Of a DNA stretch of 64,000 bases, positions 40,814 to 50,362 are shown in pieces; positions within the stretch are counted from its first letter, which is position 1, and every line of letters begins with the position of its first letter. The notes under the pieces are model-generated. The model did not search any database and had not been told where the DNA came from. It was given only the letters and a program-made list of their open reading frames with translations. A program made the translations under genes and the position numbers. The DNA lies in NCBI GenBank assembly GCA_963708245.1, contig OY970201.1, forward strand, positions 1,178,001 through 1,242,000. Direction: 5' to 3'. This stretch comes from CAVYXK01 sp963708245 (GTDB taxonomy: Bacteria; Pseudomonadota; Alphaproteobacteria; Acetobacterales; Acetobacteraceae).

Positions 40814-41482
40814 TCAGTTGGCGAGCTGCACGAGGGTGAAGATGCCGAACGGCGGCACTGGGCTTGCCTCGATGCGAGCGACCTCTTCCGGGCCCAGCAG
40901 CGCCTCGACAGCGAAATCCGGATGCCAGCCCAGCAGGTGCGAGGCGGGCGCCAGCGCCCACTCCACCCACCAACGGGGCCCGCTCTTGGCGGCGAAGTGG
41001 CTGACGAATAGAAGGTGGCCACCGGGCCGCACCACACGCCGCATCTCGGCCAGCAGACGACGCGGATGCGGGACCACCGAAGCCACGAACATCGCCACCG
41101 CGATATCGAACGTCTCGTCGGCGAACTCGGTCGCCTCAGCGTCCATCTCGTGCAACGCCTCGACAGTTCCAATGCGCTTCGCCGTGACACGGGCTCGGGC
41201 CCGGGCAAGCATCTCGGCGGAAAGGTCGATACCGGTGATCCGTTTCTCGGGACTATAGTGCGGCAGAGCGAGGCCGGTGCCGACGCCCACTTCCAGTACT
41301 TGGCGGCCCGGCAACCGATTGATCACCTCCACGGCGCGGCGCCGGCCCGGCGCCGACACTTCGCCGAACAGCCAATCATAAACGCCAGCCCAGCGTCGAT
41401 AGGCGGCGCGCACCGCATCGGCATCCAGCGCCGCCCGCGGGGGGCGCCTCGCGCCGCGGCGCGACTCCATCGTGTGAATCAT
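40814..41482 (-). CDS. PmtA-type phospholipid N-methyltransferase (SAM-dependent)
   Basis: 222 residues. The start AAYRRWAGVYDWLFGEVSAPGR, with motif I VLEVGVGTGLALPHYSPEKR, motif II around DETFDIAVAMFVASVVPHP and post-II RRVVRPGGHLLFVSHF match the PmtA group, which methylates phosphatidylethanolamine toward phosphatidylcholine. The short N-terminal extension is Arg-rich. It lies upstream of and parallel to ctaC with about 120 bp between. A related substrate cannot be excluded. Confidence 0.8.
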   Translation of the reverse strand: MIHTMESRRGARRPPRAALDADAVRAAYRRWAGVYDWLFGEVSAPGRRRAVEVINRLPGRQVLEVGVGTGLALPHYSPEKRITGIDLSAEMLARARARVTAKRIGTVEALHEMDAEATEFADETFDIAVAMFVASVVPHPRRLLAEMRRVVRPGGHLLFVSHFAAKSGPRWWVEWALAPASHLLGWHPDFAVEALLGPEEVARIEASPVPPFGIFTLVQLAN

Positions 41483-41547
41483 TGCACGCGTTTCCCTCGG
41501 CGCTGCTGCCTAGACGCGGACGCCGCACGGCGCAAGCCGGATCACCG

Positions 41548-42487
41548 TCAAATCGCCGCCGGGCGGGCGGCGCGCACGCGGTGCGTCTCGGCGGACAGCA
41601 CCAACAGGCCGCCCGCCGCGATCACCGGGGCACCGAGCAGTGTGCCGGAGTCTGGCGCTTCGCCAAACAGCAGCACGCCGTAGAGTGTGGCGAACAGCAT
41701 GCCGACATAGCTCAACGGCGCGATCAGGCTGGCGGGAGCCCGCTCGTAAGCGAGTACCAGGAGGTAGTGACCGACCCCGCCGAGCGCTCCGAGTAGAGCC
41801 ATCAGCAGCCATCCCCGCCCCCGGCCAGACCCAGACGAAGGGGAGCGCAAACGAGGTTGCCAGCGTAGCCCAGAGGCCGGTGTGCAGGATCGTGGTTCCC
41901 GCGGTGTCCACCCCAGCCAGCCGGCGCGTCAGGATTTGGTACACCGCGTAGACGAAAGCAGATGCCAAGGCGAACAGGCCGGCCGGAGCGACCGCTCCGA
42001 AACCCGGACGCAGCACGATCATAACGCCGCCGAGCCCAGCAAGAAGTCCCGCCCAGCGCCGCCACCCGACCCGCTCGCCCAGCCAGACCGCGGCCAGTGC
42101 GACAGTGAGCACTGGGCCGACGAAGTTGATGGCGGTGCACTCGGCAAGTGGTACGCGCTGCAGGGCCAGCGCCTACAAGAGGTTGCAGAGCGCCAGTGCC
42201 AGGCTGCGGATGATCTGCACACCCAGCGCCCGAGGGCGCCAGGACGCACGTTGGGTCCGCCGCCCGCTGCAGGCGCGCAATACCGTGGCCATTACCAGCA
42301 GATGGAAGCCGAAGCGCGCCCACATCACCTCGGTGGGAGGCAGTCCGACAACCAGCACTTTGGTTGTCGCATCCATGCTGGCAAAAACACCGATCGCGGC
42401 CAAAGAGAGGCCTACGCCGGCGAGCCGTGCGTTCCGCTCGGCGGTCGCGCCAGATCCGCCGCCCGCGCCAAACAGCCGGCGGTTCAT
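41548..42487 (-). pseudogene. EamA/DMT-family transporter gene broken by a stop and a frameshift
   Basis: The frame from ATG 42487 gives LAGVGLSLAAIGVFASMDAT and following helices, then meets TAG at 42173-42175. The same frame continues as ALALQRVPLAECTAINFVGP and further membrane helices down to about 41835. There, within a GC run (CCCGCCCCCGG), the sense moves to another frame that carries the last helices (GWLLMALLGALGGVGHYLLV to AETHRVRAARPAAI). Joined, the pieces give a normal ten-helix drug/metabolite transporter of about 300 residues. Two independent lesions indicate a true pseudogene. Confidence 0.88.
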
Positions 42488-42509
42488 GTCGGACCAGTAC
42501 TGGGACGGT

Positions 42510-42719
42510 TCAGTCGCTCTGCGACAGGTTTACCGCTGCGGTGCGGCCGTTCTGCTGCTGCTCGACCTCGAAGCCGATCTTCTGGCCCTCGTTCAACGTG
42601 CGTAGTCCGGCCTTCTGCACGGCGCTGATATGTACGAAGACGTCTTTCCCCCCCGTGTCCGGTGCTATGAAACCGTACCCCTTCGTCGGGTTGAACCATT
42701 TAACGGTGCCCATAGGCAT
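42510..42719 (-). CDS. Cold-shock protein (CspA family)
   Basis: 69 residues, a single cold-shock domain: MGTVKWFNPTKGYGFIAPDT contains RNP1 (KGYGFI), and DVFVHISAVQKAGL contains RNP2 (VFVHI). It binds single-stranded RNA/DNA and melts mRNA structure. ATG 42719 or the in-frame ATG 42713 can serve as start. The upstream gap is long, as is typical for csp leaders. Confidence 0.96.
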   Translation of the reverse strand: MPMGTVKWFNPTKGYGFIAPDTGGKDVFVHISAVQKAGLRTLNEGQKIGFEVEQQQNGRTAAVNLSQSD

Positions 42720-43033
42720 CGACGAACTGCCTTTCTGCCAGGGGGCGGCCCAGCTTGCCAGGCGCGCCTGTCACGCGCGCTCGCCAGACGGTGCCGCCCG
42801 AGTGTCCCCTCGGCAGGTTCCCCGCCCTTCTTGTCGGGGCGACTTGCCCACCGGCGCGGAACGATACGCGTCAACCCCTGCCACTGCAATGCTGGAACGC
42901 AGTAACCGGGAGAGACCTCACCCGTCTGGACCGGTTTGTCCTTTGTTGGGTTCCGGCTCGGTCAGGCTTGCGGCCGATCGGCTGACGGACGACGTTGTCC
43001 ATGCGCAAGCGCGTCGCGAAGGGTTGAGCGTCA
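42720..43033. other. Divergent intergenic region upstream of the csp gene
   Basis: 314 bp between the csp gene (minus) and the frameshifted SMP-30 gene (plus). No gene is evident. It should hold the csp promoter and a 5' leader; I cannot mark a clear -35/-10 pair or a complete cold box. Confidence 0.4.
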
Positions 43034-43935
43034 ATGAGCGGGCATGATGTGGAGCAACTACTTCCCCGGGGGGTACTGAACGGCGAGTCCCGACCTGGAG
43101 CGTGCCGCTCGGCAAGCTCTGGTGGGTGGATGTGCGCGGCAACGGGCTCCACCTGTTCGATCCGGGTTCCAGGCAGGACAATTGCTGGGAAGTGCCCGGG
43201 TGGATCGGCGCCTGCTACTTAACCTCGGATGGCGTAGCGGTGACCCTGCGCGGCGGGCTGTTCCTGTTCAATCCCAGCTCGGGCACGCTGCGGTTTTGCG
43301 CCGGACCGCCGTATGACGCTCGGCGCTTCATCTTCAACGACGGACGTTGCGATCGCTCGGGCCGTCTGTTTGCAGGCCCCATGCTTGCGCCGCTGCCGCC
43401 GGCCGATCCGGCTGCGCCAGAACGCCTGCCGCTCTGGCGCTACGACGGTCGCGGCCGATGGACTCCGCTCACCGACCCTGTGCGCACCTCGAACGGGCTG
43501 GCTTGGAGCCCGGACGGTCGGACGATGTACCACGCCGATACGCGGCAGAAAACGGTCTGGGCCTACGACTACGACCAAGCCAGCGGGACGGTCGCAAATA
43601 AACGGGTGTTCGCGTCGGTCGATCTTCCCGGCGCGTCGGGGCCGGACGGCGCGACCGTGGACCGCGACGGGTTCTATTGGGTCGCGGTGTTCGGCGGCGG
43701 GTGCCTGCTGCGCTTCGATCCCGCCGGGAGGTTGGAGAGGCGGGTCGAATTGCCATGCCGTTATCCGACGATGCCCTGTTTTGGCGGGCCGGGATTGGAG
43801 ACGCTGTATGTGACTTCCGCGAACCATCCGTTAACCGAGGCGGAACGGCAGGCGCGGCCGGCAGAGGGCAACCTGTTCCGCATGCCGACGCCGGTGGGCG
43901 GGCTGGCGGAGGCGATCTTCCGACCCGAAGAGTAG
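43034..43935 (+). pseudogene. SMP-30/gluconolactonase-like gene with a frameshift near its start
   Basis: From ATG 43034 the frame reads MSGHDVEQLLPRGVLNGES. At about 43088-43095 (GAGTCCCGACCTGG) the protein sense continues one frame away as TWSVPLGKLWWVDVRGNGLH, in keeping with the family pattern GE-x-P-x-W. The rest of the beta-propeller is intact to 43935 (RTSNGLAWSPDGRTMYHADT, ASGPDGATVDRDGFYWVAVF). The break falls just after the metal-binding Glu of the GE motif, so restarting at GTG 43102 would lack that ligand. A one-base deletion or a sequencing error are both possible. Confidence 0.75.
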
Positions 43936-44233
43936 TCGGGCCAGCAAAGGCCCCAACACGCAAGTTGTGCAATTTAGTTATCTTATCATATGAAACATCC
44001 ACCAAGAGAATTCGGCCGCGCTTACTGGCGGACCATCTCTGCTCCCTGGAAGTCGACGACTCGGACTGCCGATCTTTTTTACTCCTCGTCCGTGAGCGGC
44101 CTTCAGGAGATCTGGGGATCAACAACTCTGCGACGACGCAGGGTAGTGCGCCGATAATACGAACAGCTCGCGCCTGTTTCCTGCCGCTGACACCACCATC
44201 TCCCCCGTATCTCTGCTTGCAAGGAGCCCCGTC
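43936..44233. other. Intergenic stretch without assigned gene
   Basis: About 300 bp. The first part is AT-richer than its surroundings (TTTAGTTATCTTATCATATG), which suggests inserted or promoter DNA. Open frames there are short and unlike known proteins. AAGGAG at 44219-44224 is the Shine-Dalgarno of the next gene. Confidence 0.35.
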
Positions 44234-46252
44234 ATGGCCGAGGCCGCCAACCTGCTGAGCCGTGAGACCTCGCCCTATCTGGTGCAGCACGCCGCCAACC
44301 CGGTGCACTGGCGCCCGTGGGGCGCGGCAGCGCTGGCGGAAGCCATAGCCGAGGACAAGCCGATCCTGCTGTCGATCGGCTACGCCGCCTGCCACTGGTG
44401 CCATGTGATGGCGCACGAGTCCTTCGAGGACCCGGACACGGCGGCGCTGATGAACACGCTGTTCGTCAACATCAAGGTGGACCGCGAGGAGCGGCCGGAC
44501 ATCGACCACCTCTACATGTCCGCGCTGCACGCGATGGGCGAGCAAGGCGGCTGGCCGCTGACCATGTTCCTCGCCCCTGACGGGGCGCCGTTCTGGGGCG
44601 GGACATATTTCCCGCCGGAGCCGCGTTGGGGCCGGCCGTCGTTCCGGCAGGTGCTGCAAGGCGTGTCCGCGGCCTGGGGCGCGAAGGACGAGATGGTGAC
44701 CCAGAACACCGCGGCGCTGCGCCACGCCGTGGAGCGCCTGTCCGCGCCGCAGCCCGGCGACCTGCCGGGACCGGTGCAGCTCGATGCGGTGGCGCAGGCG
44801 CTACTACGTCTCACCGATCCAGACCAAGGGGGGTTGCGCGGTGCGCCAAAATTTCCCAACTCGCCAATCTTCCGGTTCCTCTGGCAGAACGCGTTCCGCA
44901 CCGGCCGGCCGGAAGGACGCGACGCCCTGCATCTGATGCTGCAACGGATGTCGCAGGGCGGCATCTACGATCATCTTGGCGGCGGTTACGCCCGCTACTC
45001 GACCGACGCCGTCTGGCTGGTCCCGCATTTCGAGAAGATGCTTTACGACAACGCGCAGATCCTTGAACTGCTCGCCTTCGCCCACGCCGACCGCCCGGAC
45101 CCCCTCTACGTGGCGCGCGCCGAGGAGACGGTTGGCTGGATGCTGCGCGACATGTCGGCTGGTGGCGCCTTCGCTGCCTCCGAGGACGCCGACAGCGAAG
45201 GCGAGGAAGGCAAGTTCTACGTTTGGACCGAATCCGAGATTGACGACCTGCTCGGCACCGATGCGCCGGAATTCAAGGCAGCGTACGACGTCACTGCTGC
45301 CGGCAACTGGGAGGGCCGGACGATCCTTCGCCGGGTCTCGCCGCCTGGGGGAGCCGAGGCCGAGGACCGGCTGGCCCGCGGCCGCCGGGTCCTGTTCGAG
45401 GCGCGCTCCAAACGGGTTCGGCCGGGACGCGACGACAAAGTGCTGGCCGACTGGAATGGGTTGGCGATCGCCGGACTGGCGCGGGCGGCCAGCGTGCTCG
45501 ACCGGCCCGAATGGCTGGCGCGCGCGGCAACGGCGTTCGATTTCGTGCTGCACGAGCTTGGCGCACCAGATGGCCGCGTACAGCACGCCTGGCGGTTGGG
45601 GAGGGTAACCGCGGCGGGGCTGTTGGATGACCAAGCCAGCGTGGCGCGCGCCGCGCTCGCGCTGTACGAGGCGTCCGGTGATCCGGCGCGGCTGTCCCAG
45701 GCAACCCGTCTGGCCGAGGCAGCGATCGCGCATTTTGGCGATAATGCCGGCGGCTTCTTTGCGACCGCTGACGACGCCGTGGACGTGCCGCTGGCCCGGC
45801 CGCGTACTGCGGCCGACAATGCAACGCCGGCGGGCAACGGGCTAATCGCTGAAGTGTTCGCGCGACTGTGGCATCTGACGGGCAAGGCGATATGGCACGA
45901 TCGTGCCGATGCCGTGCTGCGGGCCTTCACCGGCATCCCCGAGCAACTCGCGGCGATGCCGACTCTGCTCGCCGCGGCCGACCTGCTGGAGGAGGCCGCC
46001 AGCGTAGTAATCGTCGGGCCGGCCGATGGCGCTGCTACGCGCGCGCTCGCCGTCGTTGCCTTGGCTGGTCCAGACCCCGCCACGGCGGTGCTGCGCGTGC
46101 CGGCACCCGATGTACTGCCGACGACCCATCCTGCGCATGGCAAGACCGCGGGCCCCACGGGTACGGCAGCCTACATCTGCCGGCGTAACGTCTGCGGGCT
46201 GCCGGTCACGGACCCCGCCGTGTTGGCCGCCATGCTGCGCGCAAGGGGCTGA
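44234..46252 (+). CDS. Thioredoxin-domain protein of the YyaL/SSP411 (DUF255) family
   Basis: 672 residues. The N-terminal thioredoxin-like domain is distinctive: LLSRETSPYLVQHAANPVHW, then LSIGYAACHWCHVMAHESFED with the CxxC-type CHWC site, and FVNIKVDREERPDIDHLYM. The rest is an alpha/alpha toroid like glycosyl-hydrolase families (IYDHLGGGYARYSTDAVWLV, PHFEKMLYDNAQILEL). The biochemical role of this widespread family is not settled. The start ATG has AAGGAG 9 nt upstream. Monocistronic; a dispersed repeat follows. Confidence 0.95.
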   Translation: MAEAANLLSRETSPYLVQHAANPVHWRPWGAAALAEAIAEDKPILLSIGYAACHWCHVMAHESFEDPDTAALMNTLFVNIKVDREERPDIDHLYMSALHAMGEQGGWPLTMFLAPDGAPFWGGTYFPPEPRWGRPSFRQVLQGVSAAWGAKDEMVTQNTAALRHAVERLSAPQPGDLPGPVQLDAVAQALLRLTDPDQGGLRGAPKFPNSPIFRFLWQNAFRTGRPEGRDALHLMLQRMSQGGIYDHLGGGYARYSTDAVWLVPHFEKMLYDNAQILELLAFAHADRPDPLYVARAEETVGWMLRDMSAGGAFAASEDADSEGEEGKFYVWTESEIDDLLGTDAPEFKAAYDVTAAGNWEGRTILRRVSPPGGAEAEDRLARGRRVLFEARSKRVRPGRDDKVLADWNGLAIAGLARAASVLDRPEWLARAATAFDFVLHELGAPDGRVQHAWRLGRVTAAGLLDDQASVARAALALYEASGDPARLSQATRLAEAAIAHFGDNAGGFFATADDAVDVPLARPRTAADNATPAGNGLIAEVFARLWHLTGKAIWHDRADAVLRAFTGIPEQLAAMPTLLAAADLLEEAASVVIVGPADGAATRALAVVALAGPDPATAVLRVPAPDVLPTTHPAHGKTAGPTGTAAYICRRNVCGLPVTDPAVLAAMLRARG

Positions 46253-46255
46253 CAG

Positions 46256-46313
46256 CCCCACCTCTCCTGCTCTTTGCGGGAGAGGTCGGTTCGCGAAGCG
46301 AACCGGGTGAGTG
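46256..46313. repeat. Dispersed intergenic palindromic repeat
   Basis: CCCACCTCTCCTGC-TCTTT-GCGGGAGAGGTCGG forms one hairpin, and GGTTCGC-GAA-GCGAACC a second, followed by GGGTGAG. This is the clearest copy of the element also seen at 12772, 29777 and 54973. A further short hairpin (CCCTCCCGC-AAC-GCGGGAG) lies at about 46342-46362. Confidence 0.75.
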
Positions 46314-46440
46314 CATCGGCTGAGGCTCATACCCGCTGCAACCCCTCCCGCAACGCGGGAGCGGCGGACAGAGCGCTCTCTTGACAGTCCGGCAACAACG
46401 GGTCTGGCATCCGCGCCCGGCTCACGGAGGCGGCCGCAAA

Positions 46441-46896
46441 ATGCCCCAGCTCTCGCTCCACAGTCCGATCGGCGACGTGACCGTCTCCGAAGAGGATGGC
46501 GCCATCGTCGCTGTGGATTGGGGCTGGGGGAGGGATCAGCAGGAAACCGCGCTGCTGCGGGCGGCTCGCCGTCAACTCTATGCCTATTTTGACCGCGAGC
46601 TGACGGCATTCGACCTGCCGCTTGCACCCCGGGGGACGGCATTCCAACAGCGCGTTTGGCAGGCCCTGTGCGCCATCCCTTATGGCCAGACGCGCAGCTA
46701 CGCCGAACTCGCCATGGACCTGGGCAGTGCGCCCCGTGCTGTCGGGCAGGCCAACGCCGCCAACCCGATCCCGATCATCATCCCGTGTCACCGGGTCGTC
46801 GCCTCCAACGGGCTCGGCGGCTACTCGGGCGGCGACGGCGTTTCTACCAAGCGCGCGCTGCTAGAGCTGGAAGCCCCGGTTGGCGCGCTGCTCTGA
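46441..46896 (+). CDS. ogt: Methylated-DNA--protein-cysteine methyltransferase
   Basis: 151 residues from ATG 46441 (the frame opens at 46381). It removes O6-alkyl groups from guanine by suicide transfer. GTAFQQRVWQALCAIPYGQT holds the helix-turn-helix start, and IPIIIPCHRVVASNGLGGYS carries the acceptor cysteine in PCHRV. There is no Ada-type regulatory domain. It is followed 20 bp later by the quinone oxidoreductase gene. Confidence 0.95.
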   Translation: MPQLSLHSPIGDVTVSEEDGAIVAVDWGWGRDQQETALLRAARRQLYAYFDRELTAFDLPLAPRGTAFQQRVWQALCAIPYGQTRSYAELAMDLGSAPRAVGQANAANPIPIIIPCHRVVASNGLGGYSGGDGVSTKRALLELEAPVGALL

Positions 46897-46916
46897 TCCC
46901 AAACACGGAGAACCGC

Positions 46917-47888
46917 ATGTCCAAGGCCATTCGCATCCACGCCTATGGCGGCCCCGAGGTGATGAAGTGGGAGGATGTGCCCATGCCGGAGCCCGGGTCG
47001 GGCGAGGTGTTGGTGAAACAGGGGGCGGTCGGTGTGAACTACATCGACGTTTATTTCCGCACCGGGCTCTACAAGGCGCCGACTTTGCCTATCACTATCG
47101 GCATGGAGGGTGCGGGTACAGTTGCCGCGCTGGGGCTAGGCGTGACCGACTTCGCGGTGGGGGATCGTGTGGCCTATGCCGGTGCGATTGGCGCCTATGC
47201 GACGGCACGGGTGATTGCCGCCGACCGGTTGGTGAAGTTGCCCGACGGGATCGACACCAAGACGGCTGCCGCGATGATGCTGCAGGGCATGACGGCGCAG
47301 TACCTGATCCGGCGGACGTATCAGGTGAAACCGGGCGACACGATCGTGGTACATGCCGCCGCGGGGGGCGTCGGCCTGATCCTGTGTCAATGGGCCAAGC
47401 ACCTCGGCGCCACGGTGATCGGCGTGGTGTCGAGCGAGGCCAAGGCGGAGCTTGCCCGGGCCCACGGCGCTGCTCACACCGTGGTTGGCTACGACAAGCT
47501 GGCGGCTGAGGTGAAACAAATCACCGGCGGGGCGATGGTGCCGGTGGTGTACGACAGCGTCGGAAAAGACACGTTTGCCGCGAGCATCGACTGCCTCGCG
47601 CCGCTGGGCCTGATGGTGAGCTTCGGCAATGCGTCGGGTCCCGTGCCTCCGGTCGATATCAGCATGCTGGCGGCCAAAGGGAGTCTGTATCTCACCCGCC
47701 CGACGCTGGCCACGTACACGGCGAAACGGCCGGACCTGCTGGCGACAGCGAACGACCTCTTCGACGTGGTGAAGAAGGGAGCAGTGAAGATCGCGGTGAA
47801 CCAGGAGTTTGCACTGAAGGATGCGGCGGAAGCGCATCGAAGGCTGGAGACGCGGCAAACGACGGGGAGCACGGTGCTGCTGCCGTGA
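46917..47888 (+). CDS. qor: NADPH:quinone oxidoreductase (zeta-crystallin type)
   Basis: 323 residues from ATG 46917 (GGAGA 6 nt upstream). It is a zinc-free medium-chain dehydrogenase: start AIRIHAYGGPEVMKWEDV, GVNYIDVYFRTGLYK, and the NADPH motif VVHAAAGGVGLILCQWAK. It reduces quinones by one-electron transfer, protecting against redox stress. The start is not the upstream open frame, which overlaps ogt. Likely co-transcribed with ogt. Confidence 0.94.
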   Translation: MSKAIRIHAYGGPEVMKWEDVPMPEPGSGEVLVKQGAVGVNYIDVYFRTGLYKAPTLPITIGMEGAGTVAALGLGVTDFAVGDRVAYAGAIGAYATARVIAADRLVKLPDGIDTKTAAAMMLQGMTAQYLIRRTYQVKPGDTIVVHAAAGGVGLILCQWAKHLGATVIGVVSSEAKAELARAHGAAHTVVGYDKLAAEVKQITGGAMVPVVYDSVGKDTFAASIDCLAPLGLMVSFGNASGPVPPVDISMLAAKGSLYLTRPTLATYTAKRPDLLATANDLFDVVKKGAVKIAVNQEFALKDAAEAHRRLETRQTTGSTVLLP

Positions 47889-47936
47889 GGACCACGTGAC
47901 GTGCTCTACGCCGAGGCACCAACAGAGAAGGGCCTT

Positions 47937-48272
47937 CTATACGAAGATTTCGCCGATCGCCTTCCTGAGCGCGGCCCTGTCGGCAAGATGCAGTGAGCCG
48001 AGTTGTCGGATGATAAGCCGCTGCTCAATGGTGGCGAACACCGGCTTGATCGCGGAAGGTTTGAGTAGCCCGGCTTGCTCCCATTGGCTGATCAAGACCT
48101 CGCCCAGCGCGGGCATCGGGCGGAGCTGGCTAGTGACGGCCATCACCACCAGATCGGGCCTGGCGAGATTGTAAGCGTGGCTACTGACGACAACGGCGGG
48201 CCTCCGCTTGGAGGCAGTCTGATCGGTGAAGGGAAACGGCAGCAGGACGATGTTGCCGAATTCACAGGGCAT
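47937..48272 (-). CDS. PemK/MazF-family toxin
   Basis: 111 residues. EFGNIVLLPFPFTDQTASKR followed by RPAVVVSSHAYN and VVMAVTSQLRPMPALGEVLI are the PemK/MazF fold. It would cleave mRNA. The start ATG lies inside the end of the antitoxin gene with an 11-nt overlap. It is of the longer 'PFTDQ' subtype usually paired with small DUF2281 antitoxins, as here. Confidence 0.9.
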   Translation of the reverse strand: MPCEFGNIVLLPFPFTDQTASKRRPAVVVSSHAYNLARPDLVVMAVTSQLRPMPALGEVLISQWEQAGLLKPSAIKPVFATIEQRLIIRQLGSLHLADRAALRKAIGEIFV

Positions 48273-48456
48273 CGTAGATGCTGTCTTCCGGATTGTCCCA
48301 GACAGCAGCGAAGGCCGGCGCGCTCGCCGCCGCCGCGGCGCGCGTCAGCACGCGTTGCTGCTCGCGCAACCAGATGAAGTCCACGAAGTCCTCGATCTCT
48401 GCCAGCCGCTCGGGCGGCAGCGTCTGGATTTTCTCTATGAGGGTATCGGCGTGCAT
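48262..48456 (-). CDS. DUF2281-type antitoxin
   Basis: 64 residues. MHADTLIEKIQTLPPERLAE followed by IEDFVDFIWLREQQR is the DUF2281 pattern, and the C-terminus (WDNPEDSIYDAL) is the acidic tail that typically fills the toxin groove. It lacks a visible DNA-binding fold. It overlaps the toxin gene by 11 nt, so the pair is coupled. Confidence 0.88.
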   Translation of the reverse strand: MHADTLIEKIQTLPPERLAEIEDFVDFIWLREQQRVLTRAAAAASAPAFAAVWDNPEDSIYDAL

Positions 48457-48641
48457 GAGGTGGCTCCGTCAGCGCACAAGGGATTGCGGGACAGTTGGAT
48501 CGAATATAGGCATCGTGCGGTATGTTCCCGGTCAATCCGACGCCGGCATGCTCAATTACCCGCCTGATGCACTTGGCTCAAGTGTGCGGCCCTGAGGGGC
48601 TGGCGCCCATTCCATCCAGAAGTCACTAGGAGGGAGGAACG

Positions 48642-49892
48642 ATGCAACGTGAAGGCATCCCAAGCGACGGCCAAACGATCGCGCGCCGGACGGCTCTGGG
48701 CGGGGTGGTCGCGGCGGCCGCTGCGACGGCGCTGCCGGCGGCCGCGCAGCGGCGCGGGGCGGTCGGGGGTGGCAATTTGCTTGCCTATGTCGGCAGCTAC
48801 ACCTCGGCGTCGAAACCGCCTGGGCACGGCGAAGGCATATCTCTGCTGCGCATTGACCCCCGCACTGGCGGGCTGACATCGGTCAAGGTTTTTCTCAGCG
48901 CCAGCCCGTCCTGGCTCGCCTTCGATCCGCAGCGACGGTTCGTCTATGCGGTGAACGAGGTCGATGATTTCAACGGCGGCAAGACCGGCGGCGTCACCGC
49001 ATTCGGGATCGACCGCGCGACCGGCGATCTGACGCAGATCAATGCCGTGAGCTCGGAGGGCGCCGGGCCGGCGCACTGCAGCGTGCATCCGTCCGGGCGG
49101 TTCGTCTTCGTCGCCAATTACGGCAGCGGCAACGTCGCCGTGCTGCCGGTGCAGCAGAACGGCGGCGTCGGGACCGCGGTCGACGTGCAGGGCGATCAGG
49201 GACCATCGGGCGCCGGCCGCCCCGCCGAGGGGCCGCCCGGCAATTTCTCGATCAGCGATCATGGCAACGGGCCGCACGCGCACATGATTGCCGCCGACCC
49301 GAGTGGGAAATTCGTCATCGTCAACGATCTCGGGCTCGACCGCACTTTCTTCTGGCGGATCGATGAACAAAGCGGAAAGCTGACGCCCAACGATCCGCCC
49401 TTCATTCCCGCCGCGTCGGCCGGCGCCGGGCCCCGCCATTTCGCGTTCCATCCGAACGGGCGGGTGTTCTACAATCTGTACGAGGAAGCGTCGCAGCTCG
49501 CTGTCTATGACTGGAACCCGCAGAACGCGGCGGTGACGCTGAAGCAGAAGACCTCGACTCTGCCCGGTTACGCCGGCACGAACTTCACCTCGGAGATTGT
49601 TGTCACACCGAATGGGCGCTTCATCTATATCGCCAATCGGCTGCACAACACGATCGCGATCTTCGCCGTGGCTGCCGACGGGCGGGTGCGTTGGCTCGGC
49701 GAGGAATGGACGCGCGGCGACTATCCCCGCAATATCGCGCTCGACCCGAGCGGACGATTTATGTACGCCTGCAACCAGCGGAGTGACAATGTCACCGTGT
49801 TCCGGGTGAACCCCGCGAGTGGCTCGCTGGCTTTCGCCAATCTTTATGTGCCGGTGGGAAGTCCGGCGATCATTACATTTCTGCAGGTGTAG
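48642..49892 (+). CDS. Exported lactonase-family seven-bladed beta-propeller protein
   Basis: 416 residues with a very strong Shine-Dalgarno (AGGAGGGAGGAACG). The N-terminus IARRTALGGVVAAAAATALP has a twin-arginine pair and hydrophobic core, cut probably after AAAQ. Repeated blades follow, such as LLAYVGSYTSAS, SWLAFDPQRRFVYAVNEVDD and HCSVHPSGRFVFVANYGSGN (lactonase PF10282 pattern). The family includes 6-phosphogluconolactonase, but a periplasmic location argues for a different lactone. It is monocistronic. Confidence 0.9.
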   Translation: MQREGIPSDGQTIARRTALGGVVAAAAATALPAAAQRRGAVGGGNLLAYVGSYTSASKPPGHGEGISLLRIDPRTGGLTSVKVFLSASPSWLAFDPQRRFVYAVNEVDDFNGGKTGGVTAFGIDRATGDLTQINAVSSEGAGPAHCSVHPSGRFVFVANYGSGNVAVLPVQQNGGVGTAVDVQGDQGPSGAGRPAEGPPGNFSISDHGNGPHAHMIAADPSGKFVIVNDLGLDRTFFWRIDEQSGKLTPNDPPFIPAASAGAGPRHFAFHPNGRVFYNLYEEASQLAVYDWNPQNAAVTLKQKTSTLPGYAGTNFTSEIVVTPNGRFIYIANRLHNTIAIFAVAADGRVRWLGEEWTRGDYPRNIALDPSGRFMYACNQRSDNVTVFRVNPASGSLAFANLYVPVGSPAIITFLQV

Positions 49893-49924
49893 CGAAGACT
49901 TCGGCCACCAGCTACGTATCCGCT

Positions 49925-50362
49925 CTACGCCGAACCGACCAGCCCGCGAGCCAGCGCGATCACGCGGTGCGCCTCGCTCCACAACTCATAGTCCTCCAAG
50001 CGATCGAGCGGCGCCCACACCGCCTCGCTGACGTCCGTACCTGCGACCGGCTCGCCTTCCAGCCACGCGGCGGTGTAATCGATGATGGTGTAGTGGAACT
50101 GCACACGCCCTGTTGCGTCACGGCGAATGTTGTCCACCGTTGCCGCCAAATGTAGCTCGCCTACCGTCACGCCGGTCTCCTCCGCAAGTTCCCGCCGGGC
50201 CGCCTGCTCCGTTGTCTCCGCCAGTTCCTGCGCGCCGCCGGGCAGGGTCCAGCTTCCCATGTTCGGCGGCTTCCCGCGACGCACCAGCAGGACCGAATCA
50301 CCCTTCAACACGACGATGCCGATCCCGACAATCGGTCGCGTCGGGTATTCGCGGTCGTTCAC
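49925..50362 (-). CDS. Nudix hydrolase
   Basis: 145 residues. The complete Nudix box is GGAQELAETTEQAARRELAE followed by ETGV (GX5EX7REUXEEXGU). Start VGIGIVVLKGDSVLLVRRGK is typical of ADP-ribose pyrophosphatase-like or dNTP-type members; substrate unknown. Its start overlaps the stop of the DUF4340 gene (ATGA), so it is the last gene of the ABC-2/GldG operon. Confidence 0.93.
   Translation of the reverse strand: MNDREYPTRPIVGIGIVVLKGDSVLLVRRGKPPNMGSWTLPGGAQELAETTEQAARRELAEETGVTVGELHLAATVDNIRRDATGRVQFHYTIIDYTAAWLEGEPVAGTDVSEAVWAPLDRLEDYELWSEAHRVIALARGLVGSA

Noticed and set aside
48552..49982. 476-residue minus-strand open frame
   Set aside because: Antisense to the lactonase gene, which has a strong Shine-Dalgarno and clear propeller motifs.
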